Shown here one piece after another: positions 6,336 to 9,839 of a DNA stretch of 9,839 nt (within the stretch, counting starts at the first letter, position 1; every line of letters begins with the position of its first letter). The translations under genes and the position numbers were made by a program. Source of the DNA: Rhodanobacteraceae bacterium. Lineage in GTDB: Bacteria; Pseudomonadota; Gammaproteobacteria; Xanthomonadales; SZUA-5. The DNA is taken from NCBI GenBank assembly GCA_003233535.1, contig QIMA01000320.1, positions 1-9,839 on the forward strand. Reading direction: 5' to 3'. Below the pieces are notes generated by a model. The model had not been told where the DNA came from, made no database searches, and worked only from the letters and a program-made list of their open reading frames with translations.

Positions 6336-8696
6336 ATGGCGCGCTACAGAGAGCAAAGTTGGGCTTTGTTGGCCGGTATCTTGCTGTTGGCCTTGTCGGG
6401 TGCCACATTGCGTGCAGATCCGGTAACAGTGGCGGTCGTCAGCGATGGCGGACAGTCGGCTGACTATGCGCGCTTGCAAACGACCTTTATTAACGAGCTC
6501 ACCAGCCTCACGCAAGACGAATTCGACGTCGAGTTTAAGCGTTACGGCGGCGGCTGGTCGGCACCTGGAATCGTCGCCGCGCTAGAACGGGCTTACGCCG
6601 ATCGCGATACGGATATCGTTTTGGTGCTTGGCATTGCAGCCAACCAGATGTTGGTTTCGCGCGCCAGCTATGCCAAACCGACGTTCTTACCCCTCGTGTT
6701 TGATGCTGATCTACTGGGCGCGCCGGAAACCGACGGCGAAGGCAGTGGCAGGAACAATCTCAACTACCTCAGCGACAACTTGGAGTTCGAGGAGCATTTG
6801 CAGACGCTGCGCCGTGTCTATGCGTTCAAGAACGTGGCTTTCGTGGTCGATTCGATCATTCTGGAAGCGGTTGGCGGTATTGCCGAACGGGCTAACCAGG
6901 CAGCGACCAACAACGGCGTTAAGCTCAATTTTGTAGTCCACGGCGAAGGTGCTGACGTGTTCAGCCAGATTCCGGCCGACGTCGATGGCGTGCTGGTTAC
7001 CGGCTTGCCGCGTATGCCTCCGGCAGACTTCGACGCGATGTTGGCTGAATTCACGGCGCGTGATTTGCCCAGCTTCAGCTTGGTGGGTGGGGAAGGCTCG
7101 GTGGAGCGTGGATTCTTGGCCTCCGATGCGGCCGATCAGGATTGGACGCGGCTGGCGCGTCGAAACGCGCTGAACATCCAAAGCGTACTGCTCGGGGAAG
7201 CTACGCAAGACCAGCCGGTTAGCTTCGAAGGTAAGCGTCAGCTAACGATCAACATGGCGGTTGCGCGGGAGATTGGCTTGTCCCCGCGGTTCGACGTCTT
7301 AACCGAGGCGGTACTTCTCAATGAACAGGCGCCGCCGCAAGGGCCGCAATACAGCTTGACCAAGGTCGCCCAGCTGGCTGCGCAAATGAATTTGGATGTG
7401 CTGGCGGAATCGGCGGTCGTAGCTGCCGGTACCAGCGATGTGCGTGATGCCAATGCGCTGTGGCTGCCGCAGGTGAGCCTGGATACGTCGCTGACTCGGC
7501 GCAAAGTGTCAGCGCTGGTGGCGTCCGGCCAAGTGGCCGAGCGCAGCTCCGATGTTTCGCTAACGCTGACCCAAACTCTGTATTCCGACAGCATCGCCGC
7601 GAACCGCACGATCCAATGGCAACTTCAGGTCCGCCGCGAAGGGTTGCTGGAGCAGGTTCGGCTAGACGTGATTCGCGATGCGACGACTGCTTATCTGAAC
7701 GTACTCGTCGCGCAGACCCAGCTACGGGTAAGGCAAGATAATCTTAATCTCAGCCGCACCAATCTGGAACTGGCGCGAGATCGCGTGCGTGTGGGGTCGT
7801 CATCTTCGGCCGACTTGTATCGCTGGCAAACGCGCATGGCCGATGCGCGTACGCAGGTTTTGAGCGCGCGCGCAGCGCTCAATCAAGCGCGTAATGCATT
7901 GAATCGATTGCTTAATCGACCGCTCACCGAGCCTTTCCAGATTGCTGAACCGCGGATCGACGAACCGTTCGCTTTTGACGAAGCGGAATTCAATGAGTTG
8001 GTGGACAATCCGGCAAAATTCGACTTGCTGGTCGAATATTCCGTTGCTCGCGGCGTGGAGCGTGCGCCGGAGGTGCAGCAGCTCCAGGCCTTGCGCGTCG
8101 CTAAATCGCGAGAGCTGGTCTCGAATCGCCGCACTTACTGGCTGCCCGATTTCGCCCTGCGCGGACAATATTCAGACAACCTGGGGCAGGGTGGGGCGGG
8201 AGTCGGAGCGCAGGAGTATGCCGACGACTGGAACGTGATGATGGTCGCGTCCATTCCGCTTTACAGCGGCGGACAGAGACGATCGGCTGTGTCTCGCGCC
8301 AGCAACCAATTGAGCGAGCTGGACGCGCGTATAGCATCTGCTCGCGAGAAAGTTGAGCTGCGAATACGCGCAAATATGCACGCGATCAACGCCTCTTATC
8401 CGTCAATCGCACTGTCCCGCGAAGCGGCCGAGGCGTCAGCAAAGAACTTGGAACTGGTGACCGATGCCTATGCCAAGGGCGTAGTCAGCATCCTCGATCT
8501 GTTAGACGCGCAGAATGCCGCGCTGCAGGCCAATGAGTCTGCGGACAGTGCGGTCTATAACTTTTTGGCCGACGTGATGCAGGTGCAGCGTTCAGTCGGT
8601 GAGTTCGACTTTCTGATGGACGAGTCGGCGCGGCGAGCCGAGGTCCTGCGTCTACGTAGCTACATCAATCAAGCCAGTGGGGAAGGGCGTGAATAG
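6336..8696 (+). CDS. Fusion protein: ABC-type substrate-binding domain joined to a TolC-family outer-membrane efflux channel
   Basis: This 786-residue protein has a non-lipoprotein signal peptide (hydrophobic residues about 9-23, likely cleavage after LRA at 27). Residues about 28-330 resemble the ABC-transporter substrate-binding family PF04392. The evidence is two Rossmann-like halves, KNVAFVVDSIILEAVGG at 165-181, and the family ending with LLGEATQDQPVSF and TINMAVAREIGLSP (285-317). A short Pro/Gln linker (331-338) follows. Residues about 340-770 form a complete TolC-type outer-membrane factor (PF02321 twice), with ANALWLPQVSLDTS (372-385), long helical heptad-like stretches, YWLPDFALRGQYSDN (601-615), SIPLYSGGQRRS (639-650) and AYAKGVVSILDLLDAQNAAL (711-730). 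The protein should form a trimeric channel with the binding domain on the periplasmic side. The frame is unbroken across the junction near 7326-7350. Adaptor and RND pump genes follow with overlaps. The recognised substrate is unknown, and a role in substrate capture or sensing is inference. Confidence 0.88.
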   Translation: MARYREQSWALLAGILLLALSGATLRADPVTVAVVSDGGQSADYARLQTTFINELTSLTQDEFDVEFKRYGGGWSAPGIVAALERAYADRDTDIVLVLGIAANQMLVSRASYAKPTFLPLVFDADLLGAPETDGEGSGRNNLNYLSDNLEFEEHLQTLRRVYAFKNVAFVVDSIILEAVGGIAERANQAATNNGVKLNFVVHGEGADVFSQIPADVDGVLVTGLPRMPPADFDAMLAEFTARDLPSFSLVGGEGSVERGFLASDAADQDWTRLARRNALNIQSVLLGEATQDQPVSFEGKRQLTINMAVAREIGLSPRFDVLTEAVLLNEQAPPQGPQYSLTKVAQLAAQMNLDVLAESAVVAAGTSDVRDANALWLPQVSLDTSLTRRKVSALVASGQVAERSSDVSLTLTQTLYSDSIAANRTIQWQLQVRREGLLEQVRLDVIRDATTAYLNVLVAQTQLRVRQDNLNLSRTNLELARDRVRVGSSSSADLYRWQTRMADARTQVLSARAALNQARNALNRLLNRPLTEPFQIAEPRIDEPFAFDEAEFNELVDNPAKFDLLVEYSVARGVERAPEVQQLQALRVAKSRELVSNRRTYWLPDFALRGQYSDNLGQGGAGVGAQEYADDWNVMMVASIPLYSGGQRRSAVSRASNQLSELDARIASAREKVELRIRANMHAINASYPSIALSREAAEASAKNLELVTDAYAKGVVSILDLLDAQNAALQANESADSAVYNFLADVMQVQRSVGEFDFLMDESARRAEVLRLRSYINQASGEGRE

Positions 8697-9768
8697 ACAA
8701 GCTTTGCTGATAATCCCGGCGCTGTTGGCACTGGCCGGCTGTGAGAGCGAAGGCCCAGCGGCTGATCCGGTATTGCGCAGCGTACGTACGGTCGAAATCA
8801 GTACGCCGTCGGAAACTCGAAGCCGGACTTTTTCCGGCATATCTGAGTCGGCGCAGGCCTCGCGCTTGAGCTTCAAAGTTACCGGGACGATTACCGCTCT
8901 GCCGGTCAAGGTTGGCAGCGTCTTGCGGCAAGGCGACTTGGTCGCGCAGCTCGACGACTCCCTGTATGAACTGCAGGCACAGCAAGCACAGGCGGCGCTG
9001 GTGCAGGCGCGGGCAACGCAGCGCAACGCCAAAGCCAACTATGAGCGAGTCAAGGGTCTATACGAGAACAGTAACGCCTCGCGCAATGACCTGGATGCGG
9101 CGCGAGCGGCCTCCGAATCCGCGGCGGCTGGTGTCAGTGCTGGCAGCAAGACGCTGGAATTGGCGCGCCTGAATGTTTCGTACACGCAGCTAAGCGCTAG
9201 CAGTGACTGCACGGTCGCCGACGTGACCACCGATCTCAACGAGAATGTGGCCGCAGGTGCGCAGGTAGCACTGGTCAATTGCGGCCAAGCAGTTAACGTG
9301 AGCGTCGCCGTACCCGAAGGCGTAATCGGTGCGATCAACGAAAACAGCGCGGCGAGCATTGTGTTCAGTGCGTTTTCCGGTCGCCAATTCCGCGGCAAAG
9401 TCGTGGAGGCCGGCGTTGCCTCGGTGACCAACGCGTCGACTTTCCCGGTGACTTTAGAAGTTGTCGAGCCGACTGATGACCTACGCGCCGGTTTGGCCGC
9501 CGAAGTGACCTTCGAATTCAACATCCGGGCACAGCAAATTCACACCATTCCGCTAGCTGCGGTGATCAAAGATGGCGACGGAGTATTCGTCTACTTGGCC
9601 GAGTCTGCCGGTGACGCCGGCGAAGCGGTCATTGAGCGCCGCGCGGTGACTTTGGGAGCACTCACCGACGCAGGAATGCAGGTGCTTGACGGTTTGAGCG
9701 CCGGAGACGAAGTCGTGATTGCCGGGGTCTCGGTGATTCGCCCCGGTCAGCGCGTACTTAGACGATGA
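8689..9768 (+). CDS. RND efflux membrane-fusion (periplasmic adaptor) lipoprotein
   Basis: The 359-residue product is an HlyD/AcrA-type adaptor that bridges an RND pump to an outer-membrane channel. The N-terminus is a lipoprotein signal with lipobox LAGC and acylated Cys18, so it should be anchored to the inner membrane facing the periplasm. The first lipoyl half is at about 62-95 (KVTGTITALPVKVGSVLRQG at 63-82, then LDDSLYELQ). A coiled-coil hairpin spans about 95-163. The second lipoyl half (LNVSYTQLSASSDCTVADV) lacks the usual A-P-x-x-G turn. Beta-barrel and membrane-proximal strands occupy about 200-359 and end RPGQRVLRR. The start is set at GTG 8689, which gives a compact lipoprotein signal; GTG 8677 would add four residues. 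The gene overlaps the upstream stop (8694-8696) and shares ATGA with the downstream pump. Two cysteines in the exported part, 174 and 198, are unusual. Confidence 0.92.
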   Translation: MNRQALLIIPALLALAGCESEGPAADPVLRSVRTVEISTPSETRSRTFSGISESAQASRLSFKVTGTITALPVKVGSVLRQGDLVAQLDDSLYELQAQQAQAALVQARATQRNAKANYERVKGLYENSNASRNDLDAARAASESAAAGVSAGSKTLELARLNVSYTQLSASSDCTVADVTTDLNENVAAGAQVALVNCGQAVNVSVAVPEGVIGAINENSAASIVFSAFSGRQFRGKVVEAGVASVTNASTFPVTLEVVEPTDDLRAGLAAEVTFEFNIRAQQIHTIPLAAVIKDGDGVFVYLAESAGDAGEAVIERRAVTLGALTDAGMQVLDGLSAGDEVVIAGVSVIRPGQRVLRR

Positions 9769-9839
9769 ATCTCACTCGTGCTGCGATCGAGAAAAACCGC
9801 ATCACCTTAACCGTGACTGCGCTGGCACTGCTGTCGGGG
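9765..9839 (+). CDS. RND-family inner-membrane efflux pump, N-terminal fragment
   Basis: Only the first 25 codons are present before the window ends. The peptide starts MNLTRAAIEKN, then enters a hydrophobic segment (RITLTVTALALLSG), the first transmembrane helix typical of AcrB/MexB-like RND permeases. The ATG at 9765 overlaps the adaptor's TGA at 9766-9768. Position directly after an adaptor gene supports the call. This subunit would supply proton-driven transport. Whether it is an HAE-1 drug pump or another RND subclass cannot be judged from 25 residues. Confidence 0.8.
   Translation, partial: MNLTRAAIEKNRITLTVTALALLSG

Noticed and set aside
6711..7208. 165-residue minus-strand open frame opposite the binding domain
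   Set aside because: It is a shadow of a well-supported coding frame in G+C-rich DNA, with no family motif.
7323..7365. Fusion gene as two genes joined by a sequencing error
   Set aside because: The frame is open through the junction, both domains are complete, and there is no internal ribosome-binding site, start or second signal peptide ahead of the channel domain. Raw reads would settle it.
9039..9524. 161-residue minus-strand open frame opposite the adaptor gene
   Set aside because: It is antisense to a clear adaptor protein, with low-complexity Ser/Ala/Thr composition and no domain.

Overview
This window looks like chromosomal DNA from a gammaproteobacterium of moderately high G+C. PurT aligns closely with E. 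coli PurT, including the numbering of its active-site residues. HtpG and an Hsp15-type protein are also of gammaproteobacterial type. I cannot name the genus. The DNA is densely coding: no gap between genes exceeds about 170 bases, and I see no tRNA, rRNA, insertion sequence, CRISPR array or phage gene.

Layout: (1) On the minus strand, positions 38-2391, a two-gene exported module reads right to left: a transglutaminase-like protein, then a secreted propeller-like protein. The two overlap by ATGA. (2) A divergent intergenic region (2392-2557) leads into purT on the plus strand, with a sigma70-like promoter whose -10 element is flanked by a perfect 9-bp inverted repeat. (3) htpG (Hsp90) and hslR (Hsp15) follow as a tight heat-shock pair, separated by one base, behind a good match to a sigma32 promoter. 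(4) After a hairpin that may terminate hslR, an efflux operon begins. Its first gene encodes an unusual 786-residue protein joining an ABC-type substrate-binding domain to a complete TolC-type outer-membrane channel. A lipoprotein membrane-fusion (adaptor) gene follows, then the first 25 codons of an RND-type inner-membrane pump, cut by the window end. The last three genes overlap one another, which suggests translational coupling.

The most striking item is the substrate-binding-domain/TolC fusion. If the reading is right, a periplasmic solute-recognition domain is tethered to the exit duct of an RND tripartite pump. It could capture or sense substrate in the periplasm. PF04392-type binding proteins normally serve ABC importers, so their presence in an RND operon, and in the outer-membrane component, is unexpected. 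The function is inference; the domain order, the single unbroken frame and the operon context are visible in the sequence.
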